64,000 bases of DNA. Origin: Siphonodentalium dalli. Taxonomy: Eukaryota; Mollusca; Scaphopoda; Gadilida; Siphonodentaliidae. Positions 33,811 through 45,309 of the stretch are shown here, piece after piece. The stretch lies in the NCBI GenBank assembly GCA_032622095.1, contig CP136063.1, positions 37,422,106 to 37,486,105 on the forward strand, in the 5' to 3' direction. Made by a program: the position numbers and the translations under genes. Numbering within the stretch: position 1 is the first letter of the stretch; every line of letters begins with the position of its first letter. The notes beneath the pieces were generated by a model that did no database searches, was not told the origin of the DNA, and saw only the letters and a list, made by a program, of their open reading frames with translations.

Positions 33811-34009
33811 TAAACAGCTGAAAATAAATTGGTCTGATATGAGAGGGTAGGTGTTCATTTGATGTTCAGTCATAGTGTTATACTTAGTCCCTTCTTACAA
33901 AATAAAGCCATATAATTGGCAGCTGGAAAACAAATTTTATGTTCACTCTTTAAGATAAAATTATTATTTGACCCGATCCCAATCAGTTCTATTTCATCCT
34001 GTAAACGAT

Positions 34010-34095
34010 ATATGTCCTTCACCCCCCCCCTCATCCTGTAAACGATATATGTCCTTCACCCCCCCCCCCCATCCTGTAAACGATATATGTCCTTC

Positions 34096-34130
<35 letters not shown>
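34010..34130. repeat. Three ~37-bp repeats ending in long poly-C
   Basis: CATCCTGTAAACGATATATG plus TCCTTCACCCC occurs three times with C runs of growing length. The last run is 34 C bases (34097-34130). The glycine-rich minus-strand ORF here is a by-product. Confidence 0.95.
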
Positions 34131-34313
34131 ATTCTAGAAGATAGCCACAGCGCTGGGAACTAGTAACAGAATTCATGGAGCTTTCAATTGCCGCGTTTAT
34201 TTAATCAAATAAAATAGAGATTAATAGCGGCGGACCAGAGCAAGGGGCTGTCTTTAAATAATACAGAACACATGGAAGTCAGATATCCAAGATAATAACA
34301 GTTTTGAAGTATA

Positions 34314-35560
34314 TACATTTGAGAATGGTTATATCTCACTTTATTGGGTTTTCTGTTTTTTGGTGGCACTACTACCACCAACGTTGCCGCCGCGACCTGC
34401 AGCTTCTGTCAGAGGAACTTCCTCTCTGTAGTTATATTTTCAATATTTTAACACATTATGAACGATTATATATAGTGTAATATATCTTTGATTATAAATA
34501 ATATCTCAATTGTATTTGATTCAACTGCTGCAATTTGTTGTGTTCAAATTATTCTGAAAGTGACTATTTCATTAATAGCATCGTGTGAATTGGGTGTACT
34601 TGTCATAACAAGGCACAGTTCTCAAGTATTAAAACAAAAACTTGTCGTTCACTACTTTCTGGAACAAACTGCATATTTCACCGCATGTACTACGGATTGC
34701 GCTGCATTAATTTAAAATCTTTGATTTGATATTCTTTGTTAGTGTAATTTTGTTGATTGTAGCATTGCCAAGCCAATGCCTAATGTCCCCGCCGTTGTTA
34801 TTATCAGTGCATTCTGCTGATCTGGATCTCTGAAATAGATGGCATTATAAACATTTTGTTTCTGTCAAATATGTGTCGTCTTTGATCCCGTAGTTATTGT
34901 TGGCGTAATTTTGGGTAGAATTTCTTAGCATTGGCTGATTCCGAATGTACCAGCTGTTATTATCATTTCATTCTGCTGATGTGGATCTCTGAAATAGATT
35001 GCATTATAAACATTTTGATTCTGTCAAAAGGTATAGACATATATGTTTGTAATGATTGAATAAATAACTTTTCTGTCAAGAAACAGGAAAATATCAACAT
35101 GGAGAGAATTTAGAGTAACCAATTTATATGAACTGGGTGTTCTTATCATCACAAGGCACAGTTCTCAAGTTCTAAAACAAAAACTTGTCGTTCACTACTT
35201 TTTAGAGGAAACTACCTATTTTACGCGTGTACTACGGATTGAGCCACATTGATTTAAAATCTTGGCAAATTTGCGGCGACAAAATCCACCAGTTGCTATA
35301 CTTAAATATCGGTGACAAAATATGAGTTGACTTTATTTCATATTCCTTGTTAGGTAGCATTTCGTATTTACGTGCATTTGCGTCACAAGGTAAGATTCAA
35401 CTCTTAGTGAGTACTCCTTATTATTGTAATTTTGTGCAGCAGCTGCTCTTAACGTGGCCAATGAAACGCCAAATGTTCCAGCCGTGGTAATTATGAGAGC
35501 ATTTTGTTGATGGGGGATCTCTGAAAATTGAAATAGATGGCATTATGAACATTTTGTTTA
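34314..35560 (+). repeat. Long dispersed repeat, copy 1 (MITE-empty)
   Basis: It shares many blocks in order with 43232-44755: ATGGTTATATCTCACTTTAT, the CACAAGGCACAGTTCTCAAG block (twice in each copy), TTGTCGTTCACTACTTT and GGTAGCATTTCGTATTTAC. It contains an internal tandem duplication of about 550 bp. No coding sequence was recognised. At 35020-35040 it lacks the TTAA MITE present in copy 2. Confidence 0.75.
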
Positions 35561-36910
35561 TGTCAAATAGTGACGACATCATATATATAATACATAATCC
35601 CGCCCCACCTTTTTCAAATTCCTGGAACCGCCACTGGGAGAGGACTGGAACTGTGTTTATTTAATCAAATTGATGGTGTTTTTACTTTACACATGGACAT
35701 ATTTTAACCTATTGCTAATAAGGGACACAACTATCCTGTTAAAGTGAGTATTTTCCCTTTATAACCATAAATATTTGGCTTTTAAACGTTTTGTTGGCAT
35801 ATTTTTCAACCATGTGCTTTATTTATATTTGTGGGTGTACTTGATCAGCATTCTCTCAGTTCTGGTGCAGACACACAACACATTATTTAGTAGAATTTAC
35901 ATGATTTTCATCAATTTTGTGGGTGGGCATCCCAAACCTGGGTGGAAAAAACTTGCCTGTACTGGCTGTAGACCTGTAGTGTTTTTGGCCTGTTTAAATT
36001 TAGATTGACCGAACAAAAACAAAAATGGAAGTTCCATGATCCTTTAAATAGTAGGCATGTACTAAAAATCCTGTAACAGAATGATAAACTTTGGCAAAAA
36101 TTAGCCTCCTTGGCACGAACAGTGGGCTTCGACAATCTTCTTTGTCAAAAAGTTGATGTCAACACTCAGGTTGTGTGCAGATTGAGTTGGACATGGAATG
36201 CCAGCATTTCGCCCTAACTACGGTTGAATCTGTTTCGTCGCACACATGAACATCATGAACCCTTCGATGTAGTATTTCAATCTTTTTTCTTTCGAATTCC
36301 TAGATAAACAGTCACTTTGTCCGAAATATGATATGCTAATATCTGTTGTAAACTGAAGGTCACGTTGCGTAATTGCGAAATCTATCAGCTCTCACATCGC
36401 GGGTTGTTTATATCACGGCGCGCGGGGCGTGGCTTATTGTCAGTGGTCGGGGCTTCACTGTGGGCGTGGCCTCTGTGGAAAGCTCCATTAAGATACCTCC
36501 CAAAAATTTACCACCAACCCACTGGGTTTCCATACCATTCAAGCCAAAATGGAAAAATGCCCGAAATCATCTCTGGTTCAATTCTCATGGAAGACACAAC
36601 ATTGTAGGGTGGCTGTTGACAATTATTCAACACTACACTCAAAATGTTTACCACAAAACAGACTGGCAGTCGGTTTCCATATATGTCTTGCGACAGAAAA
36701 TGGCAAATTGCCCAAAATAGCCTTTCTGCATGGACCAATTTTCACAAATGAAATGGTAGGGTGATGGCTTTTGGTGAGGAAAGATTAAACCAAAAATAAA
36801 AAAATTAGCACCCAACCCACTGGGGTTCTACACCCTACCACTCGTGTGAGTATACTAGGAAATGGTGAATTATGGTCCCATAAATGGTTGATTTTAATGT
36901 ACAACATGTT
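35561..36910. other. Mostly unassigned
   Basis: Around 36500-36840 the phrase ACCCACTGGG recurs, with weak internal similarity between 36500-36620 and 36640-36770. ORFs at 36365-36764 on both strands carry no motif I recognise. Confidence 0.4.
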
Positions 36911-36913
36911 GTG

Positions 36914-37690
36914 TTAGTGACCACTTGCAACACCCTCCGCTCGGATTACGTCTGGTATTACTTTATATAGATAGTCTTTCTGCGGGGTGATGCATTGCCA
37001 GAATTTCCTTATAGCTGATTTCAGCTCTTGTCGTGGGCTTTGCCCACACTTTCTCTATCTGATTCATATCGGAGAATCTGCAGGACTCTGCCAGTGGTTG
37101 ATGTCAGTCTCTCATGAATTGTTCGGTTGATCCACTCGTATGTTTAGGGTCGTTGTCCTGGTATAGTCTGTGGCCTTATGGGAATTGTCGCTTGAATAAT
37201 CTAACCAAATGTCTCTGCAGAATCAACTGGAAAAACCACGAGTCCATAATCCCAGAGAAAATCGCACACCTGGTTGCTCTGTGCCTCGAAATACCAGCCC
37301 ACAGATGCACTGAGTACGGGTGCTTGGTAACACAAACGGCTGGTCGACGCTCGCCTTTCTTTCGGAAGGACAGACGGACAGTTCTTTCCACGCAGACGGT
37401 ACATTCGTCCAAAAATATCACGTCATCAAACTGCTCTTTGTCTTCAATGCACTTGATGGCAAAATCCATCTTGATTTTGTTGGCAGCTCTCACTATTTGA
37501 CATTATTTAGTCGAAGTCAGCAACTATTTCATCTCATTACGTACTTGGCTGATAGTCTGTCGTGACGCTTTGATACCATGGACGCGAAGTTCCCTGTCCA
37601 GTTCCCCCGCAGACGTGTTCGTCGACCGTCGCATCGCATTCTCAATCACATTGCGACCGAAATAGCTGATCTTTTGTCATCTTCCAGTTC
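36914..37690 (-). pseudogene. Tc1/mariner-type transposase pseudogene
   Basis: The minus-strand frame at 37493-37176 reads FDDVIFLDECTVCVERTVRL, then HPYSVHLWAGIS and FSGIMDSWFFQLIL, the standard Tc1-like catalytic core around the first Asp (LDE). A shifted frame at 37160-37134 gives QDNDPKHTS with the second Asp. A further frame near 37050 gives NQIEKVWAK with the third acidic residue, followed by the C-terminal VIPDVIRAEGVASGH and a stop at 36914. Upstream (37600-37500) VHGIKASRQTISQ is the end of the helix-turn-helix region. Several frameshifts and stops break it. The element's TIRs were not identified. Confidence 0.8.
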
Positions 37691-37699
37691 AATGCCGGT

Positions 37700-39180
37700 C
37701 GATAAACTGGCTTGCAATGAAAATTAATAATCATCTGAATATTTTTTATTTTGGAAACTCAACCTTGGAGCTTTGCACTATCGACGACTCTAATTAAATT
37801 TTAATTAGACTCAAGTTTATTTGTAAATTCATTTAATTCAAGACGAATCTAAAAGATTTATTAAAAGGGCACAAAGCTTTCAGGCTGGTTATTGTTAAAA
37901 TGGCTAAAATGTGAAGCTATGCTGTGTAATATACATGTACACCCATGGAATGGTTAAAGGTTTATTCAAATGTATGTACACAATTTCCTAAATCCTGAAA
38001 AGTTACCCATAATTCTGCTGTGGTTAAATGGACTGGCGGCCTTCGTTGTTTATAATTTAGAAATAACATGATAATTTCCTCAAGAATATACTAATAGTAT
38101 AGCATAATGATAATATGAATGCGACCTTATTCACAAAACACGAATATACATATTGTGCAACAAATAAATGATTGGATCCATGGATTGGTACAAAATACAC
38201 TCATATTCTCTGAACGATACAAGCAATGTGGTAATTATAGTCCAGTGCATTTATGAGAAAAATATCATCAATTTATGGATTTTCATGGATGTATATAAAA
38301 ACGATGAATTCACAAATCATACAAATTGCATGCAGCTGGATCTAGTGTGTCCACCTCAATTGCCAGGACAAATATAAAAGAATGCCCCAGTTATTTTATT
38401 TTGAAAGAAGACCACCTCAATAGGTTGTCAGGACAAACAGCACTAAAAATAAACATTTAAGTTGACCGGGTTATATGAAGGAACTGCCACATTGCAAGGC
38501 TTCTACGGAAGTCAACTTTTCGCGCTGTTCTTTCGGCTCTTACGTTAATTAATATCGCCGCTGATCGGTAGGCATTTTTTGCACAATTGGGAAGAGCAAT
38601 AACTCAATCCACCGCGATAGTCTATACTTGTAACTTGCAGTCGGAAATCAGATTATGGCATATGGTGGTGGTGGGGTGTTGTGTTTGGTTGATGTAATAA
38701 CAAAAGGCGGTGCCATGTACATATACAGGGATGTGGGTACAGAGAGGGTGGTGGGAATCCAGAGATGACTCCCAGGACACCTTGTTCTCGCAGAGGATAA
38801 TTATATTACAAATATGACATAATATTTTTGATCATTTTTTATTTCAATTGAATATGGACATGCAGATATAGGCTCTATTCAGATTTGATATTTACATACT
38901 ATATTCTTGAATTGCATTTAAAAGTATAATATTGATTCAATCAATAATGTCCACTGTGAAATTGTGGAAATTTGGGGTTCTCGAGTTTGGGTACTGATCA
39001 AAACAGCCCTGAATATTTCCTGGTGCGGTTCCAATGTTGGAAATATCTCAAGTTGTCTGACTCAGACCAAGTATATGTTGAAATTGTTCAGATACATACA
39101 CATTTTGGATTTTTACAACCACTACATGTATGTATTAACTATTTATTTAACATATAAAAAGACAAGGTTTTCCTTGTTTG
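37700..39180. other. No recognisable feature
   Basis: AT-rich DNA with only short ORFs. A partial duplication around CCACCTCAAT..CAGGACAAA occurs at 38350 and 38410. Confidence 0.4.
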
Positions 39181-39189
39181 AGTAAATGA

Positions 39190-39640
39190 CCATAAGTTTG
39201 ATAAAAGGTATCACGGGATTTCGATGAAAATTAGTGTCTGGAGATACTTTCGTATGGGGAGTGTCGTAAGCCTATTCGTTTGCCCGTGCGACGTGACCTT
39301 GAAATCGGGTCAATTAAAGGTCAAATCGCGAATTTTGATGGGATCTCGACGAAAATTTATACGTAGTGTTACTTTTGTCCACTGAATGTTTTGGACGGGT
39401 GACCCGACCTGACCTTGAATTCAAAATTATCAATTCGAGGTCAAATCGGATAAAACCAGATGGATTTCGACGGGTACTTTTGTAGGGTACTTTTGTCCGG
39501 GCAGTGTTTTGGACGGGTCAAATCGTGACCGCACCTGACCTTGACCTTAAAAATTGACAATTCAAGGTCAATTCTCCGAAAAGCAGAGGGGAAACAGCCC
39601 GGACGAAGTCGGGTCCACTTATAATAGATAGGGTCCAATA
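39190..39640 (+). mobile_element. Degraded Helitron-like repeat
   Basis: GGATTTCGACGGGTACTTTT, CGGGCAGTGTTTTGGACGGG and CCCGGACGAAGTCGGGT match the Helitron-like element at 56822-57522. The terminal hairpin (39597-39612) is kept, but the following CTAG is mutated. The interior repeats the GGTCAAAT/TGACCTTGA phrases. Confidence 0.5.
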
Positions 39641-39936
39641 TAAATTAATTATAAATTTAAATTATGATTGAATTTTAAGAAAACGGTATAAATAGAGAAT
39701 AGTGCCCCCTCCCCTCATTCTGGTTTTCCATTCTAGAATAATTCATCTTTGTTTATTTGGAAATGTTTTTTTGTGTCCGTCCGAAGCGATATCTCCACCA
39801 CCAGTTGTCAAATCTGAATGAAATTTGTTACGGATGTGCAGTACTATGAATACATTCAATGTACTCTTCAATCGTTTTGTTTGTGTTTCCGTCCCAGGGT
39901 TATTCATCTTTGTTTATCTGACCCCGTGTGGGCCCG

Positions 39937-39979
39937 TGGTAGAATAGGCCTACCGCCCCACTGCGAGGGGTTAAAATCC
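39937..39979 (+). promoter_or_regulatory. tRNA-like A and B boxes in the LINE 5' region
   Basis: TGGTAGAATAGG (39937-39948) matches the A-box consensus at about 10 of 12 positions. GGTTAAAATCC (39969-39979) matches the B box at about 9 of 11. Spacing is as in a tRNA gene, and the B box sits in a GGGG/CCCC stem with a 7-nt loop. Pol III activity is inferred. Confidence 0.4.
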
Positions 39980-40460
39980 CCTAATGTGGCACCCTGTTTG
40001 CTGTGGGGTGCATCCCGTGAGGTGTGGAGTAGGAGTTCTGGTGGTACTAGGATGGCCGTATCATGTGAGGCATCGACCGGCGGATATGACTTAACTCATG
40101 GTCCTCTTTGGTCCTACATCTCTTCGAGACGGGTGGTTGAGTTGACCCGGCTCAATCAATCGGCTAGTCACGCCTCTCCACAGTGTTTCAGATTCATTTT
40201 ATATTGCTCGTCTGATGTTTGAAGTATGGTTTTCAGTTTTTTCATGTATGATGTTTCAGTTTTGTCCTGTCTTTGTTTTCGTCTGATGATTGTTGAATGT
40301 TGAATCCTGTGTTGTTCATGCCTGTCTCACTGTGGAGAGGTACCGGGAGGCCGCTATATACAGTGGCTAAACAGGTCACCGCTTCAGCTAAGTACCAGTC
40401 TTCGGCCCGACCAGATTTGAAGGGTAGTCCACGGCGGCTGCTGGGCTAGTTGTCGATATA

Positions 40461-41814
40461 TTGCTTTTTGTATGGCAACTCAAACAAACAACCAAACGTA
40501 AGATTGATGACGCGCCAAGTTCCAATGTTGCTGAGGTATTCCCACAGTACTTGGTTCTTGGCTTCGACCCAAATGTGAAACGACCTTCTATCTTTGTTAT
40601 TGATAAAACGTTACAAAGCATTGCTGGTCAATTGAAATCTGTCAAACCAATCAGGACTGGGCCAATTAGTGGCTCTCTCTTGATTGAATGCTCAAAGAAA
40701 GTTCAATCTGATGCCCTGCTCGAGTTAACAACTATTGCACAAACACCAGTATTGGTTACTCCTCACAAGACATTAAATAGTAGCAGAGCTGTGTTGCGAA
40801 CCCGTGATATAGCTGATTCTCCGGAATCCGAGATATTGGCGGAGTTGGCACCACAGGGAGTTACAGAAGTCCGTCGCTTTACAAAAACTGTTGATGGTAT
40901 TCGAGTTACTCTGAATAGTTATCTCCTGACATTCAATCGGTGCGAACATCCTCCGACATTGAAGGTTGGATATATGAAAATAGATATCAGTACGTATGTT
41001 CCAAATCCATTACGATGTTTTAAATGCCAGGGCTACGGCCATGCCCAGGAACATTGTAAAAGTAAAGAAACAATTTGTGCACGCTGCTCTGTTCCTGGTC
41101 ATGATTATAAGGATTGTACAAATCTTGAAAAAATGTTCGAACTGTCAAGGTTCACATGCTGCAATGGATCGTTCATGTCCCATCTGGGATTATGAATTCA
41201 AAATTCAAAGATGTAAAGCTGAGAAACATTTATCGTACATTGATGCTAAGAAATTGGTTGGTGCCAGACCATCAATTCCTCAAGTCACATTCTCGACTGT
41301 CGTTTCTAAGAAAAAGTATGTTAATGTCAGCACTCAGACAGAGAATCAAACAAAATCAGTCAGTATATCATTAGCAACACAAGTTCAGGAGAATGATCTT
41401 TCTCGTGTTCCTGAACCTGCGTCGCAGGCAATGGATACAGCTCCTGCAGTTTCTATGTCTGCTCCGAAATCAACTATGGATGTTCCTCCAGTTGTTCCAA
41501 GACAAAAATCTCCAATGTCTGTAAAGTCTTTTGACTCTCGGAGACAGAGGTTAGACTTCGAATTTTCAAAGTTTGATAAGATGCTTGAAGAAAAAGGGTA
41601 TCAAATGGCCATGGAAATAAAAGATTATTGGATTCATGCTGGCTGTCGGGCGAGGGCACACCTAGTGGTGATCCAGCCGCCCAATTGTCAACTTGACGAG
41701 TTAATTAAGACTCACGCCAGGTTCATCGGATATCATAAATATCTGACCAATCTTCCTGTGGAAGAGTATAACATACTCAGCTACTGGAAATATTTTAATA
41801 TACGAGAGTTTTAA
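40461..41814 (+). pseudogene. LINE ORF1 (gag-like) with three zinc knuckles, one frameshift
   Basis: The first frame (from about 40461) includes an RNA-binding-like domain (YLVLGFDPNVKRPSIFVI onward) and two CCHC knuckles: CFKCQGYGHAQEHC and CARCSVPGHDYKDC. A one-base slip at an A-run near 41128 then moves to the second frame, which carries the third knuckle (CSNCQGSHAAMDRSC). It continues with IWDYEFKIQRCK, a Ser/Pro/Thr-rich linker and a C-terminal segment ending in YWKYFNIREF. This is the usual order for Jockey/CR1-type ORF1 proteins, which bind their RNA in a ribonucleoprotein. The frameshift is +1: six A's where five would keep the frame. It may be a mutation, a sequencing error or, less likely, recoding. 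The N-terminal start is uncertain, and the first Met may not be the native start. Confidence 0.7.
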
Positions 41815-42138
41815 TACAGTATTTATATTTGATGAAAACATTTCATGTAGGTTTTATGTTTGCTGTTTTCAAAACAGTATTGCTGTGTTTTGATATTCTA
41901 TTTTATATGTATTCGCACATGGTCAGTTTCTAAATGGTTCTGACCCCAATTGAGCACTCCCGCTCTGATTTGTGTGATTTTATTTGTATATATATATTTT
42001 GTTTCAATTTAGTCAAATTCACTGTCATTTCTATTCACAGTTGCTTCACTCGATTTTGATTATCTGTTTTTTCTCGCCGTGATATGGCTTTATTGCTAAA
42101 ACGACGTTAAACCCCAATCAATCAATCAATCAATCAAT

Positions 42139-42675
42139 CCAGGTAAGTGCCGAGTACACAGATACTGCAGTCGGAATTGACTGAGATAAATATAAACGCT
42201 TAAAACACAGAGCCATTACTGTTGCCAACAATGACTAAAATTAATATTAAATAACGCCCACCCTGCACCCCCATCACCAACGCGACGTGTTTTTTCCACC
42301 AATGTGTTGCGTTCTAAAAATAGATCACTGAATGGATCTATGCAGATGACGAAATAGGAGTGCGACATGGGGTTGTGTCATTCTGAACTCCTCGACCTGT
42401 GACCTCTGTGGGCCAACGGCGACAGAATCTGACGAGGTTTGCCGAATGGGGGTTGTGTTTGAAAGAATCACACGCATTTACGTCGCAAGAGTTGCATTGG
42501 TTCTAGTGTCAAAATAATTATTCGAAAATGGAATTCTAGTTCAACATTAGTTCATGTATATGGGTTCATGTTTGATGGGCGAATTATTGTTAACTTGTCT
42601 CTCGTTTCAAACGAAGTACTTCGCAAAATACTCACGAATGCTGTTCGCTTTGCACTGGACCTGGCTGCAGCTCGT
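42139..42675. other. No recognisable feature
   Basis: Mixed-composition DNA between the LINE tail and the hAT fragment. Confidence 0.4.
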
Positions 42676-42680
42676 TGGCC

Positions 42681-42892
42681 TCATTCCCCGATTGCCTGTC
42701 TGAGCTTTTGGAACTCCGACTTATAATTTGTTTCAACATGTCTGGCCAGGTTGCTGGTATTTGCATGCTCCGATACGGCGTTTTTATGACATATTAAGCA
42801 GCGACATTTTTTGGAGTCGTCTCCATTTAGACACGTAAAATAACTCCAAACGGGGCTTTTTGTTGAACCCCTTCGTTATTTTGTTCGGCCAT
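42681..42892 (-). pseudogene. hAT transposase N-terminus with BED zinc finger
   Basis: The frame starts at an ATG at 42892 (MAEQNNEGVQQKAPFG), shifts by one base, then reads SYFTCLNGDDSKKC, then CRCLICHKNAVSEHANTSNL and ARHVETNYKSEF, ending at a stop at 42683. The C-x2-C and H pattern with the aromatic start is a BED-type finger, the DNA-binding start of hAT transposases. Nothing of the catalytic or dimerisation domain follows. Confidence 0.6.
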
Positions 42893-43124
42893 GTTTTGAA
42901 AAAAATACGATATTATAACAACGAAATGGACACGATATTATAACAACGAAATGGACACATTCCGATATAATATTGATCAGAGAGGCCGATAAATTGATAA
43001 CAATATCAACTAATAAGTACCTGGGGAGATATAATAAAGTGGATTTAAGTGAAAAATAAACATATAAAAAAAACGTAATGTCTGTTTGAGCAGAATTGCG
43101 TCGGTCGGTTTTCGGTTTATTGTT

Positions 43125-43169
43125 AAAAACCGAAACCGAGTTGTTTTCTCGATTAACCGCCCATCACTA
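43125..43169 (-). mobile_element. hAT terminal inverted repeat, 5' end of the BED-finger element
   Basis: On the minus strand the sequence begins TAGTGATGGGCGGTTAATCG at 43169, close to the TAGAGATGGGCGGTA ends of the element at 25003-26035. It lies about 280 bp before the BED-finger ATG, as expected for a hAT 5' end. The other end was not found, so the element is truncated. Confidence 0.5.
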
Positions 43170-43231
43170 CCCGGTGACTTCATGTATTTCACTATTTTGA
43201 AGATTGTAGCTTGAATGAGTGAATTCCCATA

Positions 43232-44755
43232 GACATTTGAGAATGGTTATATCTCACTTTATTCGGTCTTCTGTTTTTTGCTACAAACGCTGCCGCCGTC
43301 AGCTCCTGGCCTGGAAACTTAATCCCTGTAGTTATGTTTTCAATATTTCAGCACATTATGAACGCTTATATACAGAGTAATATATCTTCGGTTGATTATA
43401 AATAATGTCACAATTGTGTTGGATTCGACTGCTGAAATTTGCAGTGTTAAAATTATTCTGAGAATGATGTTAAGAGCTGTATGGCATCTGAAAGTGTTTA
43501 ATTTATAGAATTCAATGGCACCGTTTCATAAATAGCATCGTATGAATTGGGTGTACTCGTCATCACAAGGCACAGTTCTCAAGTATTAAAAACAAAAACT
43601 TGTCGTTCACTACTTTCTAGAGGAAACAACATATTTCACCGCATGTACTACGGATTGCGCTACATTAATTTAAAATCTTTGCAAATTTGCGGCGACAATA
43701 TTTATCAGCTGCTATACATGTACTTGCATATCCGTGACAAAACATGTGTCTACTTTTATCTCATACTCTTTGTTGGCGTAATTTGGGGTAGAATTTCTTA
43801 GCATTGGCAAGCTGATTCCGAACGTGCCGGCCGTTATTATCAGTGCATTCTGCTGATGTGGATCTCTGAAATAGATGGCATTATAAACATTTTGATTCTG
43901 TCAAATAGTTAACCCTTTACCCAACAAACCGGCCAAAACCGGCCAAATAAAGCTTCAACAGCCTAAAATATCTTCGGTCTGTCTCAATAGAACCATACAA
44001 ATATGGATATCATTGGAACCGGCTCCTTGTCCACATTGTGATGGTTACAGTTATGCCCTGTGCCAATGCATTCTCTTATATATGCGAGTCGACCATAGGT
44101 CGCCTCGCATATATAAGAGAATGCATTGGCCTAAAAAAAATCTTTTTTTAACACTTTTTACCATTTTTTCTTACATTCTTTAACAATTTTATAATTTTTA
44201 ATGTGTTAAGCCAATGCATTCTCTTATATATGCGAGGCGACCTATGGTCGACTCGCATGTATAAGAGAATGCATTGGCACAGGGCCCTTCTGTTGGGTAA
44301 AGGGTTAAGACATATATGATCGTAATGATTGAATAAATAACTTCTCTGTCAAGAAACAGGAAAATATTAACATGGAGAGAATTTAGAGTAACCAATTTCT
44401 ATGAATTGGGTGTTCTTATCATCACAAGGCACAGTTCTCAAGTATTAAAACAAAAACTTATCGTTCACTACTTTTTAGAGGAAACTACCTATTTTACGCG
44501 TGTACTACGGATTGAGCTACATTGATTTAAAATCTTGGCACATTTGCCGCGACAAAATCCACCAAATGTCCCAGCCGTGGTTATTATGAGAGCATTTATC
44601 AGCTACTATACTTACATATCGGTGACAAAATATGAGTCGACTTTGATTTCATATTCCTTGTTAGTGTAATTTTAGGTAGCATTTCGTATTTACTTACATA
44701 CGCGTCGCAAAGTAAGAGTCGACTCTTAGTGAGTACTCCTTATTATGTGGTAGAT
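43232..44755 (+). repeat. Long dispersed repeat, copy 2 (contains a MITE)
   Basis: Parallel to 34314-35560 block for block. After GATTCTGTCAAATAG it is interrupted by MITE copy D and resumes at GACATATATGATCGTAATGA, whereas copy 1 runs straight through the corresponding point. Confidence 0.75.
43923..44304. mobile_element. piggyBac-type MITE, copy D (382 bp)
   Basis: TTAA at 43919-43922 and 44305-44308, ends CCCTTTACCCAACA. Copy 1 of the surrounding dispersed repeat provides an empty site (TCAAAAGGTATAGACATAT at about 35024), which supports duplication of a single TTAA on insertion. Confidence 0.9.
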
Positions 44756-44801
44756 AACAAATATATAGATCTCTTAACAAAAAGGAGTGCAGTCATGAGT
44801 A

Positions 44802-45095
44802 TTAACTCTTTCAGTGCCACAGGCCGATCTCATCGGCCCTCATTTACGGTCTGTAGATTGCCAGGGCTGATAAAATCGGCCCTAAAACAATTAAAAAAAA
44901 TAAAAAATTTATAAATTGTTTTTTTTTTTGGTTGAATCTTTTTCTTGGGTATGCTTGAGCATACTATAGCGAATTTAAAAACAAACTGGATAAAACCTTA
45001 GGGGCATGTTTTAACTCAAAACTATCACCAAATATTCATAGTAATAATTTTAATACTAAACCTACAAAATAAGTCTGGCACTGAAAGAATATAAG
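44802..45095. mobile_element. Possible MITE with TTAACTCTTTCAGTGCCA end
   Basis: TTAACTCTTTCAGTGCCA on the left is mirrored by TGGCACTGAAAGAATATAA on the right, with a mutated end. Inside is a short hairpin (GGCCGATCTCATCGGCC). Resemblance to TTAA-type ends suggests a piggyBac-like family distinct from copies A-E. Confidence 0.45.
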
Positions 45096-45154
45096 AAAAA
45101 ATTATTAAAATCTGTTAAAATTGTAAAATATTGTAAAAAATAATAACAAATGAT

Positions 45155-45225
45155 GAAAAATTGTTAGGCCAATGCATTCTCTTATATATGCAAGGTGACA
45201 TATGGTCGACTCGCATATGAGATAA
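45155..45225. mobile_element. Palindromic block fragment (MITE core)
   Basis: GGCCAATGCATTCTCTTATA, then a mutated centre (GGTGACATATGGTCGACTCG); the mirror arm is cut off. No TTAA ends. Confidence 0.6.
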
Positions 45226-45309
45226 AAAAAGCATGCTGTCCTTTTTAATGTCTTTGCATTTAAACTGTCAATAAAAATGTTATAAAACTGACCAGAACAT
45301 TGAGTACTT

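Larger units (their letters stand above)
39885..42138 (+). mobile_element. Non-LTR retrotransposon with ORF1 only
   Basis: In order: a 5' region with tRNA-like boxes (39937-39979), a zinc-knuckle ORF1 (40461-41814), a 3' region of about 320 bp, and a tail of ATCA repeats (about 42113-42138) after ACGACGTTAAACCCC. No endonuclease or reverse-transcriptase frame lies between ORF1 and the tail, so ORF2 is missing from this copy. The tail form is familiar to me from lophotrochozoan LINE/SINE families. The precise 5' boundary and target duplication were not identified. Confidence 0.6.

Noticed and set aside
34097-34130. Poly-C run as a telomeric or G-quadruplex regulatory element
   Set aside because: It is part of a C-ending tandem repeat; nothing in the flanks supports a regulatory role.
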